Shown here: piece after piece, positions 54,783 through 64,000 of the stretch
How the letters are laid out: every line of letters begins with the position of its first letter
How positions within the stretch are numbered: the first letter of the stretch is position 1
Position numbers and translations under genes: made by a program
DNA from: Varanus komodoensis
Lineage: Eukaryota > Chordata > Lepidosauria > Squamata > Varanidae
Length of the DNA stretch: 64,000 nucleotides
NCBI RefSeq assembly: GCF_004798865.1
Contig: NW_025335268.1
Coordinates: 4,098,486 to 4,162,485, forward strand
Direction: 5' to 3'
The notes under the pieces: generated by a model
Seen by the model: the letters and a program-made list of their open reading frames with translations, nothing else
Databases searched by the model: none
Told to the model about the DNA's origin: nothing

Positions 54783-55400
54783 CTGAATAAGTACAGTTCT
54801 GGTTACCACACCTATTAAAGGATATGGTTGAATCAGTAAAATATGCAGGAAAGCGACACTAAAATGCTGAACAGAGTGGAGCAACTCCCAAGTGAGGAAA
54901 GGTTACAGCATCCGGGTCTGTTTGGCTTAGAAAAAAAGGTGAGCAAGAGAGAAATGATGAAGGTGTACAACATTGTGCATGATGTGGAATGAGTGGATGC
55001 TGCTTGCTCACTCTCATAATAGTGGAGCCACTCCATGAAGCTGATTGGTGGGAGATTCAGGACAGATAGAAGGAAGTATGTCTTCATAGTCAAATGATGA
55101 ATTCACTTCTATGAGAAATAGTGATGGCCACCAATATGATAGTTTTAATGGGGAACTGAACAAATTCATGGAGGACACAGCTAACAATGACTTCTAGTGT
55201 AGTATCAGAGGCCATGTGCCTTTGTACGCTAGGTGCTGGGGAACATGGTCAGGCGAGGGGTGTCACACTCAAGTTCTGCTTGGGAATTTCTCATGGGCTG
55301 CTGGTTGGCCATCATGTGAACAGAATGCTGGACTAGATGGACTCTTGGCCTGATCCCACAGGGATCTTCTTCTGTTCCCGTTTCATTTCAGCACTAGCTG
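54783..55400 (+). mobile_element. CR1/L3-type LINE, right part of a split copy
   Basis: GTACAGTTCTGGTTACCACACC, AGTGGAGCAACTCCCAAGTG, GGTGTACAACATTGTGCATG, GGGAGATTCAGGACAGATAG, AACTGAACAAATTCATGGAGG and the L3-type end ATGCTGGACTAGATGGACTC, then CCCACAGGGATCTTC. Confidence 0.8.
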
Positions 55401-56559
55401 TTTCACTTGTCAGAGCCAGCACCAAAAAACTCATCTTGGAATTTTTTACATGTATCTTGGCTAGCTTTAGCTGCTGTAATGCAAGAACAAAACCCAACTG
55501 GTACTTGTGATTAAGGTTGCCATCTCTTCTCAGGATTTGTGGAAATTAGGTTAGATATGATTCACTTGTGTGTATTCACTTATTTGAAAGAAACACTGGC
55601 CTAGTGAAAAGGGAATAGATGAACCAGACCAAAGTAAAATTTAAATCCTCCCTTCCCCCAGTTTTAGCCTAGTTTTAGCTTGAGCACTGAAAGGCATTTT
55701 TGTTCAAAAGCTGTCTTGCCACATGGCTCTCCAAGGGTGGAAATGGAGAGGGGAGTTCTTTGGTCATCGCTCACATTCAAAGGCAGGTCTAGCAATGAGA
55801 TGAGCACCGGATGAATTCATAAAATAGAGGACTCGAAGAAAAAAATGAGCATGTTTCGCAAACCACCTACGTATTTTGTGTCCCGACTGATGACAGTTTC
55901 AAATGGTGCCTAGTAAACTGTAATATTAGAAGAGGCTGGTTCAGCTTCAGCTGGCCTCTGTTTGACTTCATGTCTCCGCAGATGAAAAAAAGCTGTAATT
56001 CTGAAGACAATGTGTTACAATTGTACAAAACGTTTCATCATTTTCCATTCATTGCTTAGTAATTAGAATCACAACAATGGGAGCAGTTGCTATAAGTAGC
56101 ATTTGTTTTGACCATCTTTGCATTCTGAAAGGAGACCAGCAATTCTTTTCTTTGCTAGTAATGCCAGCATTTCCTGTGCTTTCTAGAGCTTTACAAAATT
56201 GTTGCAAGTTGCAAGTTATCCATGGATGAGACAAGGCAATTGACTTTTTCAGCACTGCGCTTTGTGGAAGGTGCCACAAAAATGCTTTCATGAAAGGCCA
56301 AAGATCAGGAGAAGTTTTACTGTCAGGGATTAATTAAGAAGACCAATGATTCAGGGCCCAGACAGAGAAAAGAAAAAAAAGGTTCTAAGGGAGAATTTCT
56401 CCATACTCCAATCATATCTCTCATTCAGTCATGGATGTAGCACCAAAATGGACTTTACCCCAATAACGTCTGCATTTCCAAAGGTAGAGATTACTCTGTC
56501 TTTTGGCAAATATTGTGGTTCCTACTTTTAACTGCAGTACAAACAACTGCAGTTGGAAA
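55401..56559. other. unassigned stretch with a candidate conserved non-coding element
   Basis: No repeat recognised. At 55990-56300 the sequence is non-repetitive, with CTTAGTAATTAGAATC, CACAACAATGG (homeodomain- and SOX-like words) and no credible open frame. This looks more like a regulatory element than the surroundings, but only comparison between species could show it. Confidence 0.25.
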
Positions 56560-56564
56560 GTGAT

Positions 56565-56650
56565 GTTTGGTACGATCCTGTATCTGTCTATGCACAAGTA
56601 AGTCTCACTGTATTTGATCGGACTTACTCCTAGGTCTAAGGGTCCTAGGT
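56565..56650. mobile_element. palindromic 'GGATTGCA' MITE
   Basis: GTACGATCCTGTATCTGTC, CACAAGTAAGTCTCACTG, TGATCGGACTTACTCCTAGG follow the family of 39900-39990. The right tip is worn. Confidence 0.5.
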
Positions 56651-56694
56651 ATGGCTTAGTAATTTGGCTGTTATCCTGGCTGAATGTGTCATGC

Positions 56695-56870
56695 ATGCAA
56701 GTGTCAGAGGCAGTATGCCTAAGTATAGCAGTTGCTGGGGAGCATGGATGGGAGGGTACTATTGCACCCATGCCCTTCTTGTAGGTTCTTGTGGTCAGCC
56801 AGGACGACCGCTGTGTTAGCTGAACCCTTGGTCTGATCCAGTATGGCTCTTCTTATGTTTTTGTGTGTTG
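56695..56870 (+). mobile_element. CR1/L3-type LINE, 3' end only
   Basis: AGTTGCTGGGGAGCATGGATG, GAGGGTACTATTGCACCCATG and the end TTGGTCTGATCCAGTATGGC with CTCTTCTTATG match the other L3-type ends. Confidence 0.75.
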
Positions 56871-56952
56871 TCATTCAGCTATAGTTGATAAATTATCTTT
56901 AGACCACAAATGGAGAGTGACAAAAACTTATCATCAGTGCGCACCTGAAACA

Positions 56953-57198
56953 TGTATTTATTTATTTATATTGTAATTTATATCCTGCCTTTTTCCTACA
57001 AAGGGCTCAAGGCAGCTTACATCATCTCTCCTCCTCCATCTTATCCCCACAACAACAACCCTGTGAGGTAGGTTGAGCTGAGAGTCTGTGACTGGCCGAA
57101 AGTCACCCAGTTGGCTCCATGGCTGAGTGGGGACTAGAACCCAGGTCGTCTGAGTGCCAGTCCCATGCTCTTAACCACTACACCACACTGGCTCTCCA
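56953..57198 (-). mobile_element. Sauria SINE, essentially full length
   Basis: On the minus strand it reads GAGAGCCAGTGTGGTGTAGTGG (A-box region), TTAAGAGCATGGGACTGGC, GACCTGGGTTCTAGTCCCCAC (B box), CCAACTGGGTGACTTTCGGCC, CTCAACCTACCTCACAGGG, TTGTTGTTGTGGGGATAAGATGG, GTAAGCTGCCTTGAGCCC and AAAAAGGCAGGATATAAATTAC, then an A/T-rich tail. Head, body and BovB-like tail are all present and little eroded. The family is known only from squamates, so this copy is the best single clue to the organism. TGTATTTATTT on one side and TGTTTATTTG on the other may be a worn target duplication. Confidence 0.9.
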
Positions 57199-57699
57199 GT
57201 GTTTATTTGCCAGTGTTTAAATTCGAATTTCCCCACAGCATCAGTTTAGCAAGAGATAATGGATCAAAATGGGATTGACCTGCTATTGTATACCAGCTGT
57301 AACTGCAAGAACAATCTTGCCTATTCTAATATGTCTAGAACCTAATACCATCTATTTAGGATCTAGACAAGAAAACCCAGAACTGGTCAAGATGGCAAAT
57401 CTGATCTGAATAGAAAAGTTACAAATTTAGTGCTAGTCAAAAACAAGGCCAATTATACAAAGCAGGATCTAGAAAACTAAACGCACATTCCTTAAATAGA
57501 AGTTGTATCCTTTTCGAAGATAATCTGGTGGAGAGGAACTGCACAAAAATTATGAAACAAAGCATTGATTTGCCAAGTAGAGATAGAAGAATCCCCCATA
57601 TAACAGAACAATCCTTGCTATACTTCCTTGACTATATTTACCTTGCCCCACAAACCTGTTTTTAAAAACTGGACACTACAGTCAAAATCGGGGTCTTGC
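57199..57699. other. unassigned stretch
   Basis: No recognised element. Confidence 0.3.
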
Positions 57700-58017
57700 C
57701 TCCAATATGGCAACAAAGAGAAGGGCCTTTTCACAATGAGGTTCACCTGACACCAACTTTAATACCTTTTTGGTGGCTGGTCAAGACTGTTTTTTACTGA
57801 AAGGCATTTAATTATTTTTCTGGGGCTTTGTTAGCTACTTAAACATAATTAATATAATTTGTATAAGCTTTTCTAACTTTTTCAATGCAGTTGATTTGGT
57901 TTTAAATTTTTGTCTGGTAATCTTTTAATGATTGCTTTAAATGTTGTTTGTATTTTGTATTGTATTTTTATGTATTATGTGTTCAGAAAGCTTGAGCAGG
58001 CAGTAAATAAATAAATG
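57700..58017 (+). mobile_element. L2-type LINE, 3' end
   Basis: GGCAACAAAGAGAAGGGCC, CAATGAGGTTCACCTGACACC, TTTTTGGTGGCTGGTCAAGAC and a T-rich 3' region ending with 'gcttgagcaggcag' and TAAATAAATAAATG follow the L2 order on the plus strand. Confidence 0.65.
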
Positions 58018-58963
58018 CCCATCTATTCAGATCCTGAGAGATCTCATCAACTAATTTATTCAGATTAAGTTTGATCATTTGAGATACATCTCTTGGAATA
58101 AGTATGGACATCTAGGCAAACAGGCATTAACACAGAGATCTCTAGGCAGCTAATATCAGACTTTTAAAACTTCATAAAATGATAAAACAATAGCATAAGA
58201 TAATATAAATATAAAACCTAATAAAATATATTATGTTGCTTCATTTTAGTGCTCTTGTACTCAATCATCATGTTTTTAAAATATCTTTTAAATGTGGTTT
58301 TAATATTTATGTGGCAACCATGTAGGCATTTTTCTCTAATAAGCACTGGTATAGAAATAGTGTGGATGAATAGCATGACCAACTAGATGGATCCCTCCGC
58401 GAGTTTTGTGTAAGGCAGTTTCCTGGTTCTCGGTGCTCCTGTCTGAGGGATACAGATGCTGAGGCATACAGGTGGATAAGAGCCTCCCAAGCTTTGAGGG
58501 GAGTTGGCTTGCTTGAGGGCGCTTTCTGCCTTTTGACCTGCGGAATCCACATTGGTCTGTACCTTTCTCCAAGTGCTGGTTTATGTTGTTAAGGGGTTGG
58601 TGTCAGCCATCTTCGCTGCCACTTTGGTTTTATGGTCAACGCTAAAGTGACCCACTGAGGCACATGGGCAAGTCTGTAGAGGATGTATTATCTCTAGCTC
58701 TCGCACTGGGCCTCCAGGCCAGATTGTTGAATGACAGGATGGAAAGTTTTATTGTCAGTGGTCATTCGGTTGAACATTATGAGAGAAAAGCATTTGGCTT
58801 GTCAGAGTAACACAATGAAGTTTCTGAAGGCACTGTCTACACACTCTCTCATTCAAGCTCCAGGTGATGCTGATAAGGAAAATTCAGAGTTCATTACTAC
58901 TGTTGTTTAAGCAAGTGAAAATGCCTACACATTCTGATAATGTATAAAAATAAAAGAGGATAT
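58018..58963. other. unassigned stretch with a non-repetitive block
   Basis: 58340-58760 has a different, GC-richer character. Minus-strand frames of 78 and 81 codons overlap there in two frames and include GCGAGTTTTGTG and 'atggctgacacc' in complement. It could be a retroposed fragment or an unlisted repeat. I cannot identify it. Confidence 0.3.
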
Positions 58964-58988
58964 GTGTCTGTCTGTCTGTCTGTCTGTC
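58964..58988 (+). repeat. (TGTC)n microsatellite
   Basis: Six units of TGTC in a row. Confidence 0.9.
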
Positions 58989-59924
58989 AGCAGCAGCATA
59001 GCCCCAGGATCATGAAGCCCAGACACTTGAAGCTTGGCATTTTTCTCAAGGGCCATCCTGGTATCTATGTCCTAGGGTTGTATGATTTCAAAAAAAAAAA
59101 TTAATTTAAATTAATTTAAATAGGCCACTGTATCTGAAACCTGTTGTACCAGCTTGAGCCATTAGGTGGCTGTCTTTCCTAATTAGCATGGAGTGGTCAA
59201 TGTAGGGTGCAGCTGGGCTAGTAATCCAAGGGACAGAGCTATATAACTACTCATTCCCTCCGTTTGGTGGCTTCTTGTATGGAATAAGGTGGACAGGTAG
59301 GCACAATGTGTGCAATTCTGATAGGTACTGTTTTTGTAGTTGTAAAATTTTATCCTGTTACAAAATGATGCATATATTTCAGTCGGAGTTGAGATGTAGT
59401 GATTTTGACAGCCATTTTGTGTTTTTAAGTTTCAATCTTCTCAGCATTCCAGTGTCACAGAAGCTTGGCTTCTTATGCCAAACTATGCATCTTTCAAGAC
59501 TCTACTCTTAACTCACTTGTTTTCATAGCATATTTATAGGCTTAAGTTTGTGTTGTTGGCAAAAACAGATCTGAAGTAGCTGTCATTTTGACACTTTTCG
59601 ATTTAGATGCCTAAAAACCATGCAGCAAATGTTAGACATAGTGCTAGTTTGTCTTCAGCATTTCATCAAATTGGTTAAATTGTCTCCAAGGGCGTATGGA
59701 TGGTATACAAGAGCTGAGAATCTGCTACCTTGGGTCCTTCCCTTGGTTTTGGGATCAATGTTGAAGCATCTTGTTTACTTTAGGGCAAATTCAGCAGATC
59801 AAGAAACGTGCTAGAACAAGACGATCAGACACACAAAAAGTGCTTCTAAAAAGTTTCAAAGCTTGGGAAATCTCCTGGACTAATCTGGATAATCTCCTGG
59901 ATATGAAGATTAGATAACAAGTTT
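58989..59924. other. unassigned stretch
   Basis: The text right after the microsatellite (CAGCAGCATAGCCCCAGG, GAAGCCCAGACACTTGAAGC) may belong to a repeat that begins with the microsatellite. The run AATTTAAATTAATTTAAAT lies near 59101. Confidence 0.3.
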
Positions 59925-60393
59925 AAGAAAGATGCGAACAAGCTGGAAAGGGTTCAAAGAAGGGGAACAAAGATGATCCAGGAACTGGAAAGAAAGCCCT
60001 GTGAGGAGAGAACTAGGCATGATCAGCCTGGAGAAGAGAAGATTGAGGGGAGATATGATGGCACTCCACACGTACTTGAGAGACTGTCACAAGGAAGAAG
60101 GACAGGATCTCTGATCATCCCAGAGTGCAGGACATGGAATCATGGGCTCAAGTTACAGGAAGCCAGATTCTGGATAGATGTGAGTAAAAAAAAATCCTCA
60201 GCATTAGAGCAGTGTCACAATGAAGCCAATGACCTAGGGAGGTGGTACTTTCTCCTACACTAGAAGCATTCAAGATGTAGCTGGACAGCCATCTGAGAAG
60301 GATTGTTTAAATTAGAGTCCTGCACTGAGCAAAGGATTGGGCCCAATGGCCTTCTGGCCCTTTCCAACTCTACAATTCTATGATTCTGTGAAA
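59925..60393 (+). mobile_element. CR1 LINE, 3' end
   Basis: ACAAGCTGGAAAGGGTTCAAAG, AAGATGATCCAGGAACTGG, AGAAGATTGAGGGGAGATATG (the 'RRLRGDM' codons), TTACAGGAAGCCAGATTCTGG and the end TTGGGCCCAATGGCCTTCTGG with TCCAACTCTACAATTCTATG then ATTCT give the complete CR1 3' region, including its characteristic tail. Confidence 0.85.
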
Positions 60394-61452
60394 AGGAAAC
60401 AAGAAATAATGACTGTAGAAGAAGGATAAGGAACCAAGACTGAGCATAGACAAGCTAAGTATCTGGCTGCATTTCTTTCTATATTTCTGCTTTGGAAGAG
60501 GGAGAAAGGCCTCTTCCAAAGCAGTGTTGGAAGTATATTGGCAGAGTGGTGTTACACTCAGCTTTCCATTGTGGTAGAAAGGGGGATCTAGTCCAGTAAA
60601 GTTTTTATCCCCCAAACCATATTCTTTTTCCTTTCCCTGTCAGCCACAAGTCTTGACAAGTTCTAAAAATGCTGGTTTCTGAATAGTCCCCAGAATTTCA
60701 AATTAGGAATACATTTAGAACACAAACCTACGGGTGTTTGCATTCTGAATGTAGGCGCTTTGGAGAGTTTTCTTTCTTTTTTCCTGATTAGGGATTAGGG
60801 ATGCAAAGGATTGCGCCCTAAAGTATTACAAGAGTTGTGTTCTGTTTTCTTCTGAAGCATTGTATGTACCATGATTTTATTATCCAACTATTCCATACAC
60901 AGTGATTTCTAATTATCTAGAAATCCCTTGATATCCGTCAAGAAACAGTTAAAATCCCATCCCTTCCCTCTTTTTCCCAATGTTAGTTTACAAAAACAAG
61001 AACCCTGTGAAGGTTAAAAGAACTGGATTTGGGTTGGATTCCCCTGCACGTAGGTGGAGACACATAAATTCAACAGTGTAACGATCCCAAACTGAATTGT
61101 GAAATAGCTTGAGAATGTGTTTTTACTGCCATTTTCTTGATTTCAACACTACTAAGTTTGTCATGGATGACGGCTTTGTGGTTCTTGTGACACTGTGGAG
61201 AAAATTGGATTTAGGGAAAGTTTATTTAGCTCTCTAAATAATTCAAAATGTTTTCAATTTAACTTTCCCTCAGCACAGCACGCTTCAATAGTGCCTTATA
61301 TTTCATATAGTAAGACGAGTAATAATCAACCTTCTTCCTATGACATCAGGATTGGTTTTGTTTTCCAGGAGTAATGTAAGGGAGAGGAGTCTTGGCAGTG
61401 TAGCCACACTTGCAGTTACAGGTCTGTTGACACAGAGAATTATAATGTAGGT
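60394..61452. other. unassigned stretch
   Basis: About 1.06 kb without a recognised element apart from a short 'aaaggattgcgccctaaag' phrase at 60806, which resembles one tip of the palindromic MITE family. Confidence 0.3.
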
Positions 61453-61587
61453 CAGGGATGGGCAACTTGAGGCCTGCCAGATGTTGGGCTGCAGTTCCTG
61501 GCAGGCCCAGCCACTGCAGCCAGTGATGAGGGGTGATGGATGTTTCAGACCAACAGCATCTGGGGAACCACAGGTTGGCCACTCCTG
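61453..61587. mobile_element. hAT-like MITE, 135 bp
   Basis: The left end CAGGGATGGGCAACTTGAGG and the complement of the right end, CAGGAGTGGCCAACCTGTGG, agree at 15 of 20 positions. CCAGATGTTGGGCTGCAG and CCAGATGCTGTTGGTCTGAA continue the inverted similarity. The flanking octamers (ATGTAGGT and ACTTGGGC) agree weakly, so the insertion is old or the ends are slightly misplaced. Confidence 0.6.
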
Positions 61588-63877
61588 ACTTGGGCGCAGA
61601 TGTTCAAAGAGGTCACACAGGGTTCTGCACATCCACAAAAAACTCTGCTGAGCATCTTACAGCAGGTCCTTTGTCAATGTCCAGAAGGACTCAAGGCAAA
61701 CAACTGGGGTGGCCACTTAGATAACTGCCAAAAAGAGGAAATTCATCACCAAAAAAAGGAAGACCGCAGAAGACACAGCTTTGTATGCAGTTTACATATG
61801 ATACAGTATTGATACAAATTCAGAAATAAATATGATTTAAAGGGAAATCTAGTATATCTCCCCATGCTGTGGAAAACGGACCAATGGTGTAGTGACAGAT
61901 TGTGAAGGGAAGGTGTTCATTATGACACTGAGGAGAGCCCAAACATTCAGGCTGCTGTGCACCAATGCTTCCCATCTTCACAGGGAGTGGGTGTTTTGTA
62001 AGGCAAATAGGCCTGTATTGTCCTTTCAAGGCAGGTCACTCCAAACTACTGTGCACAGCAGGGGGCTCTCTATTGTTCCTGGGAAAACTCTTTTCTGCTG
62101 TGATGAGGATTGCTGCTAAGCTCAGAAGCACAAAAGCCTGAGTGGGGTGGCAAATGACCTCAGAATCCCTGCCAATAAAAAGGTGCTTTCTTGCTCGGTC
62201 TCCTGGCAGGTGTTGTTGATGGAAAACTTTAGGACACACCTTTTTCGTTAGGACTTCAGAAACTTTAGACACAGCCCAGACACAGCTAGTCTGGGCTCAG
62301 ACTAGCCTGCTCCTCAAATAGAGGACTCCTTCAAAATAGTGAGCAGTCCTCTTACAGTCCTTCAAGTATAGGACTATTCTCTGTGGTCAGATTGTGGAGA
62401 AGACAGACAAGAACCCAAAGGGTCAGAAGCAGAGGGTATCCTCTAGGATGGACTGGTGGTCAAATTCTGGGGTGGAGGGAAGCAAGGCAAGGCCTTCTCA
62501 GCAATTTTCCCACAAGGAAGAATTGCTGAGAGCTAACCTGGAACAGTAGTTTTAGGAAGCCAGCTAAGCCTCTGTAAATTACTCAAACCACCTGGACTGA
62601 GGAGTTGCAGTACCTTTTCTGGCCATTATATGAGAAGCACTGCAGCTCAGAAAAGATCAGACCACAAATTTCCTTGACCTGAATGTTGTGCCAGTGACAT
62701 GGAGAATATAGCATCTGGATCCTGCTGCTAGAATTCGGTCAGTATTTATGGTGTATAAAACCAGTGGATTATAATTTCAGCATCATAAAGTTAGACCCTT
62801 GTAAGTAGGAATGAGAGAGAAAATTGCTTGATTTGAACTTCCTCTCCTAAGTATTACTTAATGTAAGGAAGAGTTTTTAGCTAACGTATGTTGGCATTCT
62901 GGCCCCATCTCTTTTGCCTTCAGCCCTGTCCCCTTTGGCTTAGGCCATGTTCACTACTGGAATGTGGCTCCCAGGAGCTTTTCCAAAATAATTAGTCCCA
63001 CTGGTTGAAAGAGGTTAAAAACCCCTTATGTATAAAATTACACTGTGAATACCTAAGCATATCTTACCCACCCGGATGTATCATTACCTGGTTTGCAGAC
63101 CAGATTTTTTTTAAAAAAACCCTATCCAATTTTATTGCTGCAAGTAGTAATACTATGATTTACTTGAGCTGGCAGTGGTTCCCCCGGCTCTCCAACAGGG
63201 TTCATACTCATGTCCTGCCACAGTATCTCTATTTGGAGATGTTGAGGATTAAATCTGGAGTTTCTGCATGAAATGTATGTGCCTGGTCTTTTTACTGAGA
63301 GGAAAATAAGTCCACGGTAGTGTCTTATGCAGTAATATCAAAGACAGACTGTAATGCCTGTAAAGAGCAGGTAATTCTTACTCTTAGACACTTAACCGCC
63401 AGTTTTTCAATGTACAGGTAAGGGGTGCTTCCCATTTTAACTCATTAAAATAATGTGTTCCCCTGTCAGACGCTCCCAGAACGTTTGAAGCAGGGGCGGG
63501 GGGATTGTTCAGTCTTTGTAGCTGCGAGGAGTGGTGTCATTTCTGGAAACTTTAGGAAGTTCCCTCCCAGCTGCTGGATGGCCACCAGAATCCTCAAATA
63601 TTATGACCTACATACTGAACTGAGAATGTTTGTGTAGCTCTCTGAGAGTTCTAAGAGGAATTCCTGATGCCATGTTGCCCTTCTCTGCTGCCCAGTGCCT
63701 TATTTTTAGAACTCCTAAGCAAATGGAGGGGCAGGAGTCAGTCAGAAGTATGACCTAGCAGAGGATCAGCAGCTCAATGCACTCCGAAGGAGACGTTCTC
63801 TTCAAATGTTTGAAAAGAAAACCTCCATCCTGCACAATTCCGATGCTACGTAGTTCTGTGCAAGCACAGTCTTTCCT
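61588..63877. other. long unassigned stretch
   Basis: About 2.3 kb with no recognised element. AATAGAGGACTCC and GCAGTCCTCTTAC at 62318-62362 resemble phrases in 45806-46163. The frames present are under 110 codons and have no domain content. Confidence 0.35.
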
Positions 63878-63990
63878 AAGCTAGTTCCCTCCTGATGTGT
63901 TGCACTATAACTCTTAGCATGCCCCAGCCCCAGCTCCATTTTGGTGGAAGTAGCCCAAGACATCTGGAAGGCATCAGGATGGGGAGTCTG
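63878..63990. mobile_element. hAT-like MITE (CAGCCTTCCCCAAC family), worn
   Basis: GATGTGTTGCACTATAACTCTTAGCATGCC and GACATCTGGAAGGCATCAGGATGGGGAG follow both halves of the family at 31428-31564. Confidence 0.45.
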
Positions 63991-64000
63991 CAAAAGTGGT

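Noticed and set aside
58964-58988. CRISPR-like or satellite array at the (TGTC)n run
   Set aside because: The unit is four bases with no spacers; it is an ordinary microsatellite.

Overview
This is vertebrate nuclear DNA, most probably from a squamate reptile (lizard or snake). The assignment rests on the repeats: Sauria-type tRNA SINEs (one nearly complete at 56953-57198), BovB LINE 3' ends, two further tRNA-derived SINE families with squamate-type sequence, CR1 and L2 LINEs, many small hAT-like elements and a DIRS retrotransposon. I found no bacterial-style gene, no tRNA or rRNA gene, and no host exon that I can defend. The window reads as intergenic or deep intronic sequence whose history is written in nested transposons.

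Layout. 1-12565: a Sauria SINE end, a ~500-bp fold-back element (1349-1846), a BovB end with perfect 12-bp target duplications (1959-2240), an L2 copy interrupted by BovB (5475-6232), CR1 and L2 3' ends (7694-9465), and a tRNA SINE (10645-10828). 12566-18583: a DIRS-type tyrosine-recombinase retrotransposon, the largest single feature. It has inverted ends and an internal complementary region, and its coding part is broken. 18584-22240: a truncated Sauria SINE, then mostly unassigned sequence. 22240-25565: a decayed CR1/L3-type LINE carrying a later SINE with 10-bp duplications and a second CR1 3' end. 25566-33440: mostly unassigned, with short CR1, SINE and hAT pieces and a (CCCCA)n tract. 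33440-35270: a CR1/L3 copy split by a ~1-kb hAT-like element. 35271-48130: hAT-like MITEs, several unclassified repeats and a ~1.5-kb decayed L2 (41760-43258). 48130-64000: CR1 and L2 ends, an L2 nested in a CR1 (53800-55400), a full-length Sauria SINE and another CR1 3' end.

How the parts relate. The SINEs depend on LINE machinery: Sauria SINEs are known to borrow the BovB 3' end, and BovB ends are present here. Nesting gives a relative order. CR1/L3 and L2 copies are the oldest layer. The hAT-like element, SINEs and BovB fragments lie on top of them. The DIRS copy, whose two ends still agree at over nine bases in ten, is comparatively recent. Several repeats occur as pairs inside the window but match no family I can name; these are the best leads for something undescribed. 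All identifications come from reading the sequence and remembered family consensus, not from database searches.
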